Shown here: positions 1 to 12,100 of the stretch, one piece after another
Layout: every line of letters begins with the position of its first letter
Position numbering within the stretch: the stretch's first letter is position 1
Program-made: the position numbers and the translations under genes
Assembly (NCBI RefSeq): GCF_041734735.1
Contig: NC_134891.1
Span: 14,084,078-14,148,077, forward strand
Direction: 5' to 3'
Source: Babylonia areolata
Lineage: Eukaryota; Mollusca; Gastropoda; Neogastropoda; Buccinidae
Length of the DNA: 64,000 nt
The notes under the pieces: generated by a model
What the model was told of the DNA's origin: nothing
What the model saw: only the letters and a program-made list of their open reading frames with translations
Databases searched by the model: none

Positions 1-240
1 CTTCCTCCTGGATGCTCCATGCGTCCTACAGTCTTGAAGGATGTGGATGGTTGTCATTGGTCCCTCACCACAAGGGCACTCTCCACTCTGTCCAGTCCCA
101 AATTTTGTGTGCATGTGGTGGAGCAGGCGGTTGTGTCCAGTCCTCAGGTGGAAGATCTTGACCTGTTCCCGTCGTTCCAGCAAATTGTATCTGTCTTCTG
201 GGTTATATCATCTCAATGTCCCAGAGCTGGCACAGGAGTG
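1..240 (-). mobile_element. LINE ORF2 C-terminal fragment
   Basis: Reading the minus strand from about 240 down to 1 gives a stretch resembling the C-terminus of RNase-H-bearing non-LTR retrotransposon proteins: LLERREQVKIFHLRTGHNRL, then a zinc-knuckle-like CPCG, then THILQDC-like spacing (here IHILQDC). In these families the segment follows the RNase H domain and is thought to bind nucleic acid. The fragment is cut by the window edge, and a stop lies just upstream of the recognisable part. The I-type element at 7-12.8 kb has an analogous but clearly different tail, so this is another family. The clade is not assigned. Confidence 0.6.
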
Positions 241-454
241 GCTGAATAAGCCTACCTGCTCAGTGAAGGGTGCCCTGTCTATTCTTCCCCTGTAATTTGT
301 TCTTAGGCCCTGGAGCTTTCCCCAGGAAAACATCTGAAGGATTCCTAGAAAAAAAATGTACCTGATCTTTATACACCCCAGACCCCCCAACTTATTGGGA
401 GGTGGAATCTTGTGCTTGAACCACAACGCAGTCAGCCAACTTCTCCTTCAGAGT
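241..454. other. No recognised gene
   Basis: Moderately AT-rich sequence between the LINE fragment and the SINE. I see no open frame with coding character, no RNA gene and no clear repeat. Confidence 0.4.
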
Positions 455-840
455 TTCAGTTGGAGTTTCTCAGGGAGGCATCGCACTGGGACAAATCCAG
501 ATATGCTACACCACATCTGCTGGGCAAATGCCTGACCAGCAGCATAACAAAGCACTTTGTCAGGCCTTGAGTGCATGCATATATATTTGTGTACCTATCA
601 GAGTGGATTTCTTCGACAGAATTTTGCCAGAGGACAACACTCTGGTTGCCATGGGTTCTTTTTCAGTGCACCAAGTATGTGTTGCACTTGGGACCTCTGT
701 TTATCGTCTCATCCAAGTGACTAGATGCTCAGTTTGATTTTCCAGTCAAACTTAAGAGAAAGGATGAGAGCGAGATTGGAACCTAGACCCTCACAGACTC
801 TCTGTATTAGCAGGTGAGTGTCTTAACCATTTTGCCCCCT
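455..840 (-). repeat. tRNA-headed SINE, full-length-like copy
   Basis: In minus orientation the element begins near 840 with a tRNA-like head: an A-box-like CAAAATGGTTAAGAC at about 820-834 and a B-box-like GGTTCCAATCTC at 772-783. It continues into a core (reverse of GTGGATTTCTTCGACAGAAT near 603) and ends with a module around 470-590 containing the reverse of ATGCCTGACCAGCAGC. The same core recurs at about 48,480 and 59,390, and the end module at 42,650-42,785, so this copy joins parts that appear separately elsewhere. It has no coding capacity; SINEs of this type are transcribed by RNA polymerase III and moved by LINE machinery. Confidence 0.7.
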
Positions 841-1689
841 TCCTTCTCTTTTGTATTTTCTTTGATGTCTTTTTCCTCAGGGCCAACCAGCTGTGGGAGA
901 AATGCCTTCAGCACACTGGCACACTCTCCTCCCGCCAAGTCATAGGGCCTCTTTAGTGACTCTTGCCTGAATCTTTGGCAATAATGTGGCATTGGGCCTG
1001 ACAGTGGAGGTGAATGTGGCTACTTGCCCGCACTTCAATTCTGTGTTGGCTAGAAGGGCTGCAGTCCTCAGCCAGTCTAACATCCCACAGGAAGTCCATC
1101 CTGGTGCATTTGCACTTCCTCTTTGGGCCACATGCCCCCCAGTTTGTCAGCCATAGGGCTGAGACAAACAGGAAGCCTGCCTCCTGGTTGGCCCACATCT
1201 CCAAAGGTCATTCTAGTCTGCCAACTTAGAGGTCTCCACCCTGGGATCCTCCAAGTGCAACCCAGCCTAAGCAAGAGCAACAGTTCATCCCCATCCCCTC
1301 TGCTGGGCACACCTTTAGGAGCCCAGGTCAAAATGCAGCACTCCCAGTGACTTTGCCCTGATTCAGCACCTCCAGTTGCATAACCCCTGCAAGCAGGGAG
1401 CCTCTCCAGGCATGCTTATTAGTGGTGCAGCATGGAGTTTAGCAAATGGATTGTGTCAGTGCTAGAATCAGGATATGTGATGTCATGGGCAGAAGCCTGT
1501 CCTCCTCTAAGACCCTCTCCTTTTCCTTGTGCGCCCAGAACAGAGGGGCAGGAACACATGTAGAGATGGAGATCGCCCTTTACTGCTCAAGTGTGATATT
1601 GCAGAACTCACAGAGACTGGCCTGGGATTTTATGGCTGCCTGTTTGTCATTCTGGAGGACAGAGTCTAATCATTCTGGAGGATGGTGTC
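841..1689. other. Unassigned stretch upstream of the DIRS fossil
   Basis: Relatively GC-rich compared with its surroundings. Several short open frames occur on both strands, none recognised. It could be the older 5' part of the DIRS-like element that follows, but I cannot see a diagnostic motif. Confidence 0.3.
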
Positions 1690-3700
1690 TAATCCTAATA
1701 TCCCCTTCACCAAGTTAGTGAGGGTACTGGTGTCCTTGGCCAGTCAATTTGCCTCTGTATTTACTGGGATGACTGGCTGATCTTGGCCCAATCCAAGACT
1801 GTGAGAATGGAACTTCCTGGATGTAGGATCTCAGCTGGGGTTGGCTGTGAACAAAGAGAAGTACGTTCACTCCCTAAGTCATTCAATTTCTTTGGGATAA
1901 GATTTTTGACATCCCCTCACTCAATGGGTGGCTCTTCACAGATGCATTCACTATGACTTGGGGAGCACACATGGACACACTCCATGTACTGGGGCCTTTG
2001 TCCTCGGAGGAGTTTCAGTGGCACATCAGTGTTCTGAAACTCAAAGCAGTTTGCAGGACTCTTCTGTTCTCAGAGATGGCCGCCAGCAAGACTGTCCGGT
2101 TGTTATGGGCAAATGACAGTTGCATGTGATCAAAGGAGGGGCAGGGGCACTAGGTAAACCTCTTCCTGCAGGCTGAAGCCCTCCTCCGTTGGTGCCACAA
2201 CTAGGGTATCACACTCAGACACATAACAGGCAAAGCCAACATCATGGCAGACTTCCTCAGCAGGTCCAAGAGTGTCCTTCAGATAGAATGGACCCTTGAC
2301 AAGGTCACCCTTAAAAGGGGTGTGGGAACTGTGGTTCTGACTGATAATATACTTCTTTATGACAAAGTTCAACAAGAGACTCCCAGTCTAAGTCTTGCTG
2401 GTCTCAGATCCAGAAGCCTGGGTAGTGGATGTTCTGTCTCTTGACTGGAGCAACCTGATCATTTTCCTCTCTTTACAGTCCTGTCTAAGGTGGTACAGTT
2501 CATCCTGATCATGCTTAAGTGTCTGACTCAAACGTGGAACCAAGATCTGTTGGCTGTCACTCTTGTTCCATCACCAGATCTTCTTAGACAGCCCTGTTCA
2601 GGGATTCTCCATTTGAACCTGCAAGTACTTCACTTGCATTTGTAGTTGCTGTGCAGTCTGTGTTGCCCCGCCAGATGTAAAACCACTGCCCTTCAGACAT
2701 CCTCAGTACTAGTAACCCATTCTGGTAGAGGCACCTCCTAAAACCCTAAGTCTTTGGTCGCAGGTCCAGTGAGGTCTGGTACTGAGTCTTCGATTGCTGC
2801 TGGTGCAAACGGGCATAATTGGTGTATGGAACAAAAGATCCCACCTCCTTGTCATTCTAACATACAGCTGGCCAACTTCATGGCTCACTGCTCCATGGGG
2901 CTAAATTCTCAGCTAGTTTGGTTTGAGGTTACCGACGGGCTTCCTGCATCACAATAAGGCAGCTGGGTGGTTCTCCAATTGAAGTGGACTCTCTTCTCAG
3001 AGAAGTCTACAAAGGGGCTGAACTCAGGGAGTCACAAAACCCCAGGAACGTTCCCCTGTTGGACTTGTTCCTCCTTGTGGATTTCAGTTGGAAAGGACTG
3101 TTCAAGTCCTTGGGTTCTATTCCCTGTGATGTGCTCATTCTCAAACTACTATCTTTCTCTTGCTTGCTACTGGCTAATGTAAAAGTGAGATACATTATCT
3201 GAGTGAGTTCTCTCAGGATACAGCCTTCCACAGGGATGATTCCATCTCACTCCATTTTCTTCTGGTGTTTCTGGCAAAGAACCAAGACCCAGAGGTAACC
3301 TCCTCCTCTCTGAGGATTAGACTCATGTCTGACTTCTTATCCAAGGGCATGAAGTTCGGCATCTGTGTCCAGTCAGGTGTCTGAGATACTTCTGGGATTG
3401 ATCTCATGGCAGATATTCCTCTCAGACCTCCTCTCATTGCAATTAATGAGAACTACAAGACAGACATTGCAGCTGGCACCATTTTTTATTGGGTCACTAA
3501 GGTCATTCTGAAAGCCTGCTATCAGGGCCAAGAGACATTAGCTGCTTGATTCTCAGAGCCCATGAAATGCAGGCTATTTGCCACTTTGCAGCATTTCAGT
3601 ACTGTTCTTGAGGCAACCTTCATCAATTTCTGTCTCAAGGATTTCTGTATGACCATGGCTCATGGCTCCAAGTGGATTTACTTTTTTGTGGCTATCACAG
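1690..3700 (+). mobile_element. DIRS-type retroelement fossil (RNase H + tyrosine recombinase)
   Basis: About 1,905-2,290 reads as a DIRS-like RNase H: a TDA-x-TWGAHMD stretch (strand 1 with its Asp), an HISVLKLKAV-like segment, and HITGKANIMADFLSR, which matches the H-x-PG-x-N-x-x-AD-x-LSR end of the domain in this family. About 3,030-3,430 resembles the N-terminal and core part of the associated tyrosine recombinase (FLLVDFSWKGLFKSLGSIP, then a hydrophobic LLSFSCLLLA helix). DIRS elements use such a recombinase instead of an integrase. The copy is old and heavily broken, with many lesions. Terminal repeats were not found, so both ends are approximate. Confidence 0.65.
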
Positions 3701-4723
3701 CTGTTACTGTTTTTAGGGTGCCCCATGCGAACCAGTAAGGCTATGCCCTCTTCCTTTTACTTTTCATTCTGCACCATTTTGACATGGTACAGTCTTTTCG
3801 TTTCATTCTGTGAAGAGTGATCGGGCTGCTGCTCGGAAGAACTATTCACCAGATTCCTCCAGGTCTGTCAGTTATGTGTCAAATGGTTTTCATTTCCACT
3901 CTGTCAGTCCATCGGGGTTTTTTTTGTCTTTCCCTCAACCTCCCTCCCTCAACAGTTTCTGTAAGGATTGTTTTAGAGACGCCATTTGATCTTGTTACAA
4001 GGCCATATCAGCATAGTTAACTTTTCTGAACCTTTCACTTTCGGAATTATTTGTGATTTTTGCAAAATAATCACCAACCTAAAGAAAAACACTAACAAAA
4101 AAAGAAGAAAACAAAAAGCCCCAAAATATGTCAAAGTGTATGTTTTCTTGAAGGAAAATGAATGTAGGATATAGTTATCATACATTTGATGTTGACAAAA
4201 TGAGATAATTCCCAATCAGGCGATGATAACTCAGATTTTTAGAACAAAAAACACACAAAATATTCTAGAAAAAAAGAAGGAAATTCAAGTTTGTTTATTT
4301 TATGGGTGGAACTGGTGCTAAAATATTAGCAAATTAGACACAAAAACCAAGTGTAGTTATATTGTTTCCTCCACTCTCTTGTTGCTTTAAACATAAACAC
4401 TTTACCTGAGCATTCACATACAGCCACACACACAGCCTCCCACCAAAACACTCACATACCCACAAACACTATCAGACAACAATATTACAACACAAGAGCT
4501 CACTGTAAACAAATTTTGGCTTAAAGCTTTCATCTCGAGGATTTCATAGTAATGAAAAACCCCAAAGTGAAGGTTTCAATCTAAAATATTGGGCTTTTTC
4601 TATATTTCTAACATGACTCCACCCCCATCCTGTTGATCTTGTAGCATGTAATCATCATCAGGTTATCCAGAATAACTTCAGTTGATCAACAACAACATTA
4701 CTTTAATTTTCTGTCACATTTTC
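3701..4723. other. AT-rich non-coding DNA
   Basis: No gene recognised. Runs of A and T, a CA-rich stretch near 4,410-4,490, and short frames without coding character. Confidence 0.5.
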
Positions 4724-4987
4724 TTAGTTGCTATTGTCAGTGTCGTGCAAAAAATCAGTCAAAATTTGAGCTACCTCTTCTGTACCATAGGTCCTGGCAG
4801 CCATGTTAACACATTCAACATCTTTTCGCTTTACAAAACGTGAAAAATACATCAAAATCGAGCCAAAACTTGCTGAGATATTGCTTCGAACACGCATCAA
4901 GGCAGTTGCCATTTGCAAGGAAGTAAGCGTATTCAAATGAGTGGCTTGATGGTTGATGATGCACTTACCCCTAAACTGTGCATACAT
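4724..4987 (-). other. Unassigned 87-codon open frame
   Basis: A minus-strand open frame of 87 codons (starts MYAQFRGKC, ends DFLHDTDNSN) sits immediately downstream, in the LINE orientation, of the RTE-type tail at 4,975-5,245. Its composition is protein-like (ARTYGTEEVAQILTDFLHD) but I do not recognise a family. It is more likely part of an old transposon than a host gene, given its neighbour. Low confidence that it is coding. Confidence 0.2.
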
Positions 4988-5245
4988 GTCTGTGGTCGGA
5001 AGTGAAAGGCTTGACTGATGTCAGCAGATCTTCATTTATGGCTTGTTGCACTTGTTCATTGGTGATGTTATCAGTGTACCTGATGTGTAGTATCTTGTGA
5101 CAACACCTCATTTCCATGGCTTGAATTCATCTTTTGAAATCCGCTGCGAGAGTCCATGTCTTGCATGCATACAGGAAGATGGAATACACCAGTGTACGCA
5201 GGAGTCTGATCTTTTGTTTCATGGAAATGTTGCCATCCTTTCACA
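4975..5245 (-). mobile_element. RTE-type LINE, reverse transcriptase C-terminal fragment
   Basis: The minus strand reads KQKIRLLRTLVYSIFLYAC, then KTWTLAADFKR, a TGA stop, IQAMEMRCCHKILHIRYTDN and ITNEQVQQAI. These are the hallmark C-terminal motifs (LYACESWTL, RIQAMEMRCYRKIL, DHITNEEV) of RTE-like reverse transcriptases common in marine invertebrates. The function was target-primed reverse transcription; this piece lacks the catalytic domain and is a 5'-truncated dead copy. A second, longer copy of the same type lies at 22,890-24,090 on the plus strand. Confidence 0.75.
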
Positions 5246-7020
5246 CAGGTTTCATTTGATGCTACAGTATAATTATGAATCAAATTAGAGAGTTTGTATT
5301 ATACTCCATTTTGTTAAATATACGTACAGTGTCTACTTAAATCTCAAACTCAAATGCCCACCCTTCCTTTGCAGCTGCTGTTGCTGTGGTTCTCATTGCT
5401 TATTACTTGTTGGCCACTGAATGGCTATTGAATGCAAAGGGCTTTGAATTGCACTGATTGGCTGAGCAGACAACAGGTCTGGTAGAGGCATCTTAGTACT
5501 ATTTTAGCCGCTAGTTTTGCCGTTCGTTTGTATTTAGTATCTAGTATCATGCTGTATAAATATTTTTTTCATTATGCTATATTTCTCATAATCCTTTAAT
5601 CTTCTTTACAGAATTTATTATTTCTTCTTCCTTTTTCTCTTCTTCCTCAGTTGCTAACGAGTGATGATTGGTATTTCTAACCCTTTCTTAATATTGTGTT
5701 TGACATGGCTGGCAACAGTTTGAACACCAAAAGGTAAACTTTTATTGTTCTTGATTTATTAATAATTATGAAATGAATTTTACTTCTTTTTTTTATTAGC
5801 TGGCTGTTCTGGGTTGGCTTTTTGTTCAAGTATAGGACTTTCATCCCTCTTTGACTTGCATGTTTTTTACATTGTTTCATGTATTGTAATTGGTTTTCTT
5901 TTATCAATTACTCTAGTAAAAGGCATCAAATTGTGAATGATTTTTTAAAAGCTTGGTATTCAGTTTAACTGATATGTGGACACTGATGTATGAAATGCTT
6001 CTCCTTTCTTCTTTTTTCTCCCAAATGATTGTGTTTAAATGAATGGAAGGGATTTGAATCCACAGAACTTTTATAGCACTGATTTGTTGCAAACAGGGAG
6101 GTGGGGAGAAGATAAGCATTTTAACCTTAGGAATTTATCACTGTGTACCCCTGCGTGCATCAAATGGTTCCCTTGATATTTTATAAACAAGTCAATGATT
6201 AAAGTGTGATGGATATGAAATAAAAATGTAATCAAGTAGATTACCAATGATGATATGGGAATTTTTTTTTCAATGATTAAGGTATGGTGGATGTGGAAGA
6301 AAATTGTTGTCAAACTTAACAAATGATGATTGATAATAGAGCAAGAGACAAAGCTTTCATGGCTAACATGGGATTCCTGCTGTACCACAACAAAACAGAA
6401 AACTGATGGTGGAGGGGGCTTGGGGTAGATGGGAATTGGTGTGTACCAGTACATAACGATCCAAATTCTGTTTTTGCTCACCATCAGAAGTGAGTGTTTG
6501 TTAGTTCAAAAGTTGTGAATTGGAAATGGGGCAATTCTGTCATAAGCAGCCCCTACAGATCGGTATATTATTGTTTTACGATCATAATATAGATCTGTCA
6601 AAGTTTCAGGAATTTCCTGTCTTCTTCACATCTTTTTTCTTTCTTTTGAAGTAATGGTGGAAGTTGACCACTTTTTTTTACACTTAAAAATCATCACGAT
6701 ATGCACTTTTGTAGTGCGTCTTCGAATTAACTGACAAGTTGTGGTCTGAAATTCAGATTTGTTGCTTTTTGATGGTCGTTCAGGGACATTAACATAATCT
6801 TCTTCTTTGTTCGTGGGCTGTGATTCCCTTGAGCTGTGGTTCACTAATGAGTGGGCTTATGTGTATGACTGTTTTTACCTCTGCACAAATCTTTCTTCAA
6901 ATGAAATTTAGCAGCCTCCATCTCCTTTCAGTTATATGTTATCATGAATTGTCAAAGTTCAAACCAGTTATCTGTTTTCATCTTCTTGACTTTGATAGAT
7001 TGTAACAAGATTGCTAAACA
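5246..7020. other. AT-rich non-coding DNA
   Basis: No gene recognised. A 137-codon minus-strand frame (6,071-6,484) is produced by two near-copies of a short ATTAA-GGTGTGGTGGAT-like unit at about 6,195-6,215 and 6,273-6,298 and does not look like protein. An imperfect 14-bp-stem hairpin lies at 6,556-6,598. The segment 6,366-6,492 is related to 47,063-47,200 (listed separately). Confidence 0.5.
6366..6492 (-). repeat. Dispersed repeat, copy 1
   Basis: On the minus strand this segment runs from CTTCTGATGGTGAGC through GAATTTGGATC to CAGCAGGAATCCCATGTT. The plus strand at 47,063-47,200 runs from CTTTCAGATGGTGATC through ATGATTTTGATC to CAGCAGGAATCACACGTG. The order and spacing of matching blocks show they are diverged copies of one interspersed sequence; its nature is unknown. 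Confidence 0.45.
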
Positions 7021-7033
7021 CATTTTCAGGTGT
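7021..7033. repeat. Target-site duplication, 5' copy (CATTTTCAGGTGT)
   Basis: The 13 bases CATTTTCAGGTGT occur here and again at 12,820-12,832, exactly at the two ends of the I-type LINE. Because the LINE tail is itself made of CATTT-like units, the first few bases could belong to the tail; TTTTCAGGTGT is the safe minimum. Confidence 0.85.
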
Positions 7034-7836
7034 CCTCCCGAAACCTGGAGGGGGGTCAAGCTGGTGTTCTCTTGACCCCCTCCCGGGGGGGGGGGGGGTC
7101 ACTACCTTGTCGTGGTCGGGAGGCTTTGTGGCCAGTGATCGAGCGAGCTATGTCGGCGGGGGCATCAGTGCTTCTGGGGGTTTACTGCTCTGGTCCCAGG
7201 TCTTAATTGACAGCCTACATAGCCATTGTAGCTGTTCGGGCTGAATAAGTGGTGGTTTTCATACTGATGCCCCTGATAGGGCTTCCCATGCCGAACAGGT
7301 CGTGAGTGAGGCCCAAACTAAACGTGACCCACTGTCCTTTTCGCTATTCTCTATTCTTCTTTTTACCGCCTCTTTTCTGTCCTCAGCTCCCCATCAAGCC
7401 TTCTTTTCCACATTCTTTTTTCTCTGTGGCCTTCTTCAGGCCTGCTGTGTTTGCCGTGCGGCGCGACCTGTGATGGAGGGGAATGAGATCCTGGGGATTG
7501 AGAGAGCACGCTGTTCTCAACACATCCCTTTGGCTCGGACCTCTCCTAAGACAGGCGGCACACATTGGCCCGTGTGTGTCAATCAGCTACCCCTTCGTGG
7601 GGCTGGGTCAAGACTGGCAGTTTGGAGGCTAGTGAGGATAACCCCCGTAGTGCTCGGTTCTCTGTCCCCGGGAGCTGGGCATGATCGGGGGGGAACACGT
7701 TGGAGCTAAGCTGTTAGTCGTATATCCCTCCCGAAACCTGGAAGGGGTCAAGCTGGTGTTCCCTTGACCCTTGCCCCAAAGTTGGACCCCATGGTGGGTG
7801 GGTAAGGGAGGGATGAATATACAATTATTAAAAAAC
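7034..7836 (+). promoter_or_regulatory. LINE 5' UTR with repeated start sequence
   Basis: The element opens with CCTCCCGAAACCTGGAGG at 7,034. An almost identical stretch, CCTCCCGAAACCTGGAAGG followed by GGTCAAGCTGGTGTTC, starts again at 7,727, 693 bases further on. The leader is GC-rich with a 14-G run near 7,085. LINEs of this type carry an internal promoter at their 5' end, so two start-like units could mean two promoter copies or a composite 5' end; which one is used cannot be told from sequence. Confidence 0.7.
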
Positions 7837-9142
7837 ATGAATTCCAAACAAATACACCCCCCTAAACTTGGCAAAAGAAGGAGACCAGGAACAGACGACT
7901 CGGACTCTCATTCGGAGGTCGGTGAGATCTCTGGATTTTGGCCGTCGTGGCTTGTGGTGGAGGGCACTGATGACGACAAGCCCTTGTCGGCTCTCAGCCC
8001 CTTCGCTATCCAGAAGGGCTTCCAGTGTCTGGCGGGATCACTGAAATCTATCAAGAGGCTGAGGAGCGGAGCATTTTTGGTGGAGACAGAGTCTAAAAGG
8101 CAGACACAGCTTCTGCTCAAGGCGACCACTTTTGTGGATAGGGCGGTGAGGGTTTCCCCTCACAAGGGTCTGAACTGTTCAAAGGGGGTCATCAGATGCC
8201 CGGAGTTGAGAGGAGTGTCTTAAGCAGAGATCAAGAGCGAGCTGTCCTCTCAGGGAGTGACTGATGTTTACAGGGTGACAGTAAAGAAGGGGTCGGACAG
8301 AGTCCCGACCAATACAGTTTTCCTCACCTTCTGCTGCCCGAATGTCCCCAAGGACATACGAGTCGGATACCTGATGGTGAATGTAAGCCTGTACGTGCCG
8401 TCCCCTCTAAGGTGTTTCAAATGCCAGAAATTCGGACACGTGCGGGACCGATGCAAGGAGGAAGAGGTGTGTGGCACCTGTTCAAAGGCGGCGCACCAGG
8501 GCGAATGCGTCAGTCCAGCCTGTTGTGCGAACTGCGGAGGCGGCCACCTGTCCTCATCAAAAGACTGCCCCGCCTGGAGAAAAGAAAAGGAAATCCAGAA
8601 GGTAAAGACGGAGAAGAAAATATCATTCTTTGAGGCAAGAAAACAAGTGGAGGCCGCGTTGACTAAGGCGTCTTACGCCTCTGTCATCAGACCCAGGATG
8701 GTGGACGTCGCGGTCCAGACGACGTCCACAGGGACGCAGACGGACGACGTAACTACCTTAATAGAACCGTTGGCCTTGGGTGGAGGCGCCGTGTCCACCC
8801 CTTCCCATCCTGTACGGCGGTCCTCAGGGGCTGCTGGGCGGGAGCGGAAAGCCTCGGGCGGAGGCATGTTGTCTGCCTCCCGTCCCCCCCCCACCCCCTG
8901 GCCCCCCTCGCCCCGCCTCTCGTCTGCCTGGCCCTCGGGCTGGTGGGAGTGGCCAGAAACCCCCCGTACCTCCAAAACTCAAGGAGGGGAGGGTTGCGGC
9001 CTTGGTGGGATCAGGAAGAGCCAAGGTGGTGGATATTCCGGCTTGGTCGGAATCGGAAAAATTAAATTCCAAAAATAGGTACTCGATCTTGGCCGACCTT
9101 GAGCCACCGCAAGCAGAGGAGCAGGGGCTAGCGATGGAATAG
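7813..9142 (+). pseudogene. LINE ORF1 (gag-like nucleic-acid-binding protein), broken
   Basis: Likely starts at ATG 7,813 or 7,837 (MNSKQIHPPKLGKRRR, a basic N-terminus). The middle carries three zinc knuckles at about 8,410-8,575: CFKCQKFGHVRDRC (CX2CX4HX4C), CGTCSKAAHQGEC (CX2CX4HX3C) and CANCGGGHLSSSKDC, the usual trio of I- and Jockey-type ORF1 proteins, which coat LINE RNA. It continues as a basic, low-complexity region and ends with NRYSILADLEPPQAEEQ. Two lesions: an in-frame TAA at 8,221-8,223 and a frameshift in the C-rich run around 8,882-8,920, after which the C-terminus continues in frame 2 to the stop at 9,142. It lies 30 bases upstream of ORF2. Confidence 0.85.
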
Positions 9143-9172
9143 GCTGCTGCTTTATTATTTTTAACCTTTTTA

Positions 9173-12100
9173 ATGGCAGTGATCCACTGGAACATCCGGG
9201 GGTTCTACGCCAATTTCCAGGAACTTCACTTGCTTTGTCGTGCTTTGAAACCTTCAGTGCTGGTGCTGCAGGAGACTCTGCAAAGAGATGGTAAGGTTTT
9301 ATCTCTCTCTGGTTTTAACTCCATTTTTAAACCCGCTCAACCAAATCAAGAGGGATTGACGGGAAGTGTCGCTCTTTTTATACGCAAGTCCCTTTTATAC
9401 AGTACAGTTCCTTTAAGCACCCCTTTACAGGCGGTGGCAGTCAGAGTCACACTTGAGAAAACCATCACTGTCTGCTCTCTGTACCTTCCTTCTTCCATCC
9501 GTGTTCTGAGGCAGGACCTCATGAACCTGGTCGACCAGCTCCCACGACCGTTTCTACTGTTGGGCGACTTCAATGGACACTCCCCGCTCAGGGGAAGTGA
9601 GATGACATCAGCCTGAGGTCTTCTCTTGGAAAACCTTCTTTCCGATATGGACTTGTGCTGTCTTGACGACAAGTCTCCCACTTACCTTCATCTGCCCTCT
9701 GGAAAGCTCTCGTGTTTAGATCTGTCGGTCTGCGATCCATCGTTGGTCCTGGACTACAAGTGGAAAGTGCACGACGATCTGCACGGGAGTTACCACTTTC
9801 CTGTCGTCCTCCGCCCCACAGATGGAGAAGGTGACTCTCTGCCTGACCGCCTGAACTATGACAAAGCCGACTAGGGAATTTTTACCATGAAGATAAGAGC
9901 GGAGCTGCAGGAAGAAACAGTATTAAAAAGCAAGGACCCTGCTGACACTCTGACTCGGATCGTTTTAGATTGCGCCAAAGCAGCAGTCCCATCGTCTACC
10001 TCCAAGCCTGAGATGCCAAGAACGCCCTGGTTCAACGCGGAATGTCGGGAGGCCCGTAAGTCTCGGAAGAGAGCGCAGCGACGCGTCTTTCGGAGACCGG
10101 AAACCGATAGCATTCGAACCCATCAACAGCTGACGGCGAAAGCCAGGTATGTTTTTAAAAAGAGCCAGAGAAAGTCATGGAGAGATTTTTGCTCTTCCTT
10201 AACCTCCAACACACCCAAGAAGAAAGTGTGGAGGGTTTTAAAAAAAATTAAGGGCAAAAACGTCTGCCCAACTTTCCATCACCTCAGACTTTCAGACGCT
10301 ATGGTCACAGAGAAGAAAGCAGTTGCCAATTTGCTTGCCTCCACAATTGAACAGAACTCGAGATCTGCTAACAAATCTGCTCGGTTTCTCAAAACCAAAA
10401 GCCTGACAGAAAAAAACACCCTGTAACTTGTCTTTCGACAACACTGAGAGTTACAACCTTCCTTTCACTATGAATGAACTTAAATCTGACCTTCAGACCT
10501 GCATGGATTCCTGTCCAGGAATGGACGAGGTCCATTATAAACTCTTAAAACATGTTCCCGAAACCTGTCTGGACACCCTGCTCAAAGTTTACAACTACAT
10601 CTGGATCACAGGCTTTTTTCCACCCTCCTGGCAGAAAGCCCTCATAATCCCGGTGCCAAAACCGGGAAAAGACCCCTCGAACCCCTCCAACTACTGCCCA
10701 ATAGCACTGACCAGCTGCATCTGCAAACTGATGGAGAAGATGGTCAACGGTAGACTGATGTGGAAACTAGAGACCGATGGCCTTCTGGCGAAAGAACAGT
10801 GGGGTTTCCGCAAGCATCGTTCTACCGTTGACCATCTGGTTCGTCTGGAAACCACTGTAAGAAATGCCTTTGTAAACAAACAGCATGTGGTGGCCATATT
10901 TTTTGACTTGGAAAAAGCTTACGATACCACCTGGAAATTTGGAATCCTCTCGGACCTGCACAAGCTCGGCTTCCGAGGACACCTGCCCCAGTTCATCCAC
11001 AATTTTTTGCAAGACAGACAATTCCAGGTGAGGGTCGGCACCACCCTGTCTGACATTCATGAGCAGGAGCTGGGTGTCCCGCAAGGGAGCATTCTGTCGC
11101 TGGCTCTCTTCAGCATCAAAATTAATGACATCGTTCAATCCGTTCAGAAGGGATCGGACAGCTCGCTGTTCGTGGACGATTTTGCCTTGTATGCAACTGG
11201 CAGCACGTATGCCAGCATCCAACGATGGCTTCAGCTCTGCGTCAACAAAACCAGTGTTGGGTAGAGGAGAATGGCTTCACCTTTTCGTCCTCCAAAACTG
11301 AATGTATTCATTTTCATAACTTTCGCCAGTTCTATCCGGACCTTGAAATCCGTCTGGGAAAATCCACCATCCCGGCGGTCAAGGAAGCCAAATTTTTAGG
11401 GGTCGTCTTTGATCAGAGGCTGAACTTCCTCAGCCATATCAAACAGCTGAAAATATCTTGCCAAAAAGCCCTGAACATCATTCCGGCTCTGTCCAACCGC
11501 AGACTGAAGCTGACCCTAAATTATTATTTGAAATTGTTTTCTGAACCTACAAACCCTGTTTACGACGCTGTATTCAACAACCCTTTCGACAAGAAATTTA
11601 AAGACAACCCAAACTGCATCCCTCCTCTTGGACTCCGCATTCAGCCGCACATAGAAAATGCCGATCTGGATGTTGATGGCATCTCAGATTTCTCCAAGTT
11701 CCCCGACAGCCCTCCGTGGACCTTTAAAACACCTGAGGTCCGATTCGATCTGGCCTCGTACCGTAAAGACTCCACCAGTTCTCTGGCCTACAGAACTTAC
11801 TTTTCGGAACTCTGCCACAAATTCCCCACTTTTCAAAGAATCTTCACTGACGGTTCCAAGTCAGAGGACGGAGTCGCTGCATCTGCGTTCTGTCCCGCCT
11901 TTCCTGACCGGCCCTCAGCAGAACACATCCTGTCTGACAGCTCCGTGTACACTGCGGAACTGACTGCACTGGTTCTGGTGGTAAAAATGGTTCTCTCTTT
12001 GAAACAAAAGAGATTCATGATCTTTTCCGACTCCTTGTCAGCCCTGGAGGCGATCGCCTGCAGGAATATCACTCATCCCAAACTGCTGGAATTTTATGAA

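Noticed and set aside
6071-6484. 137-codon minus-strand frame
   Set aside because: Contains two copies of a short AT-rich repeat and a dispersed repeat; no coding character and no recognised domain.
10767-11222. 151-codon minus-strand frame inside the I-type LINE
   Set aside because: Antisense shadow of the reverse transcriptase domain.
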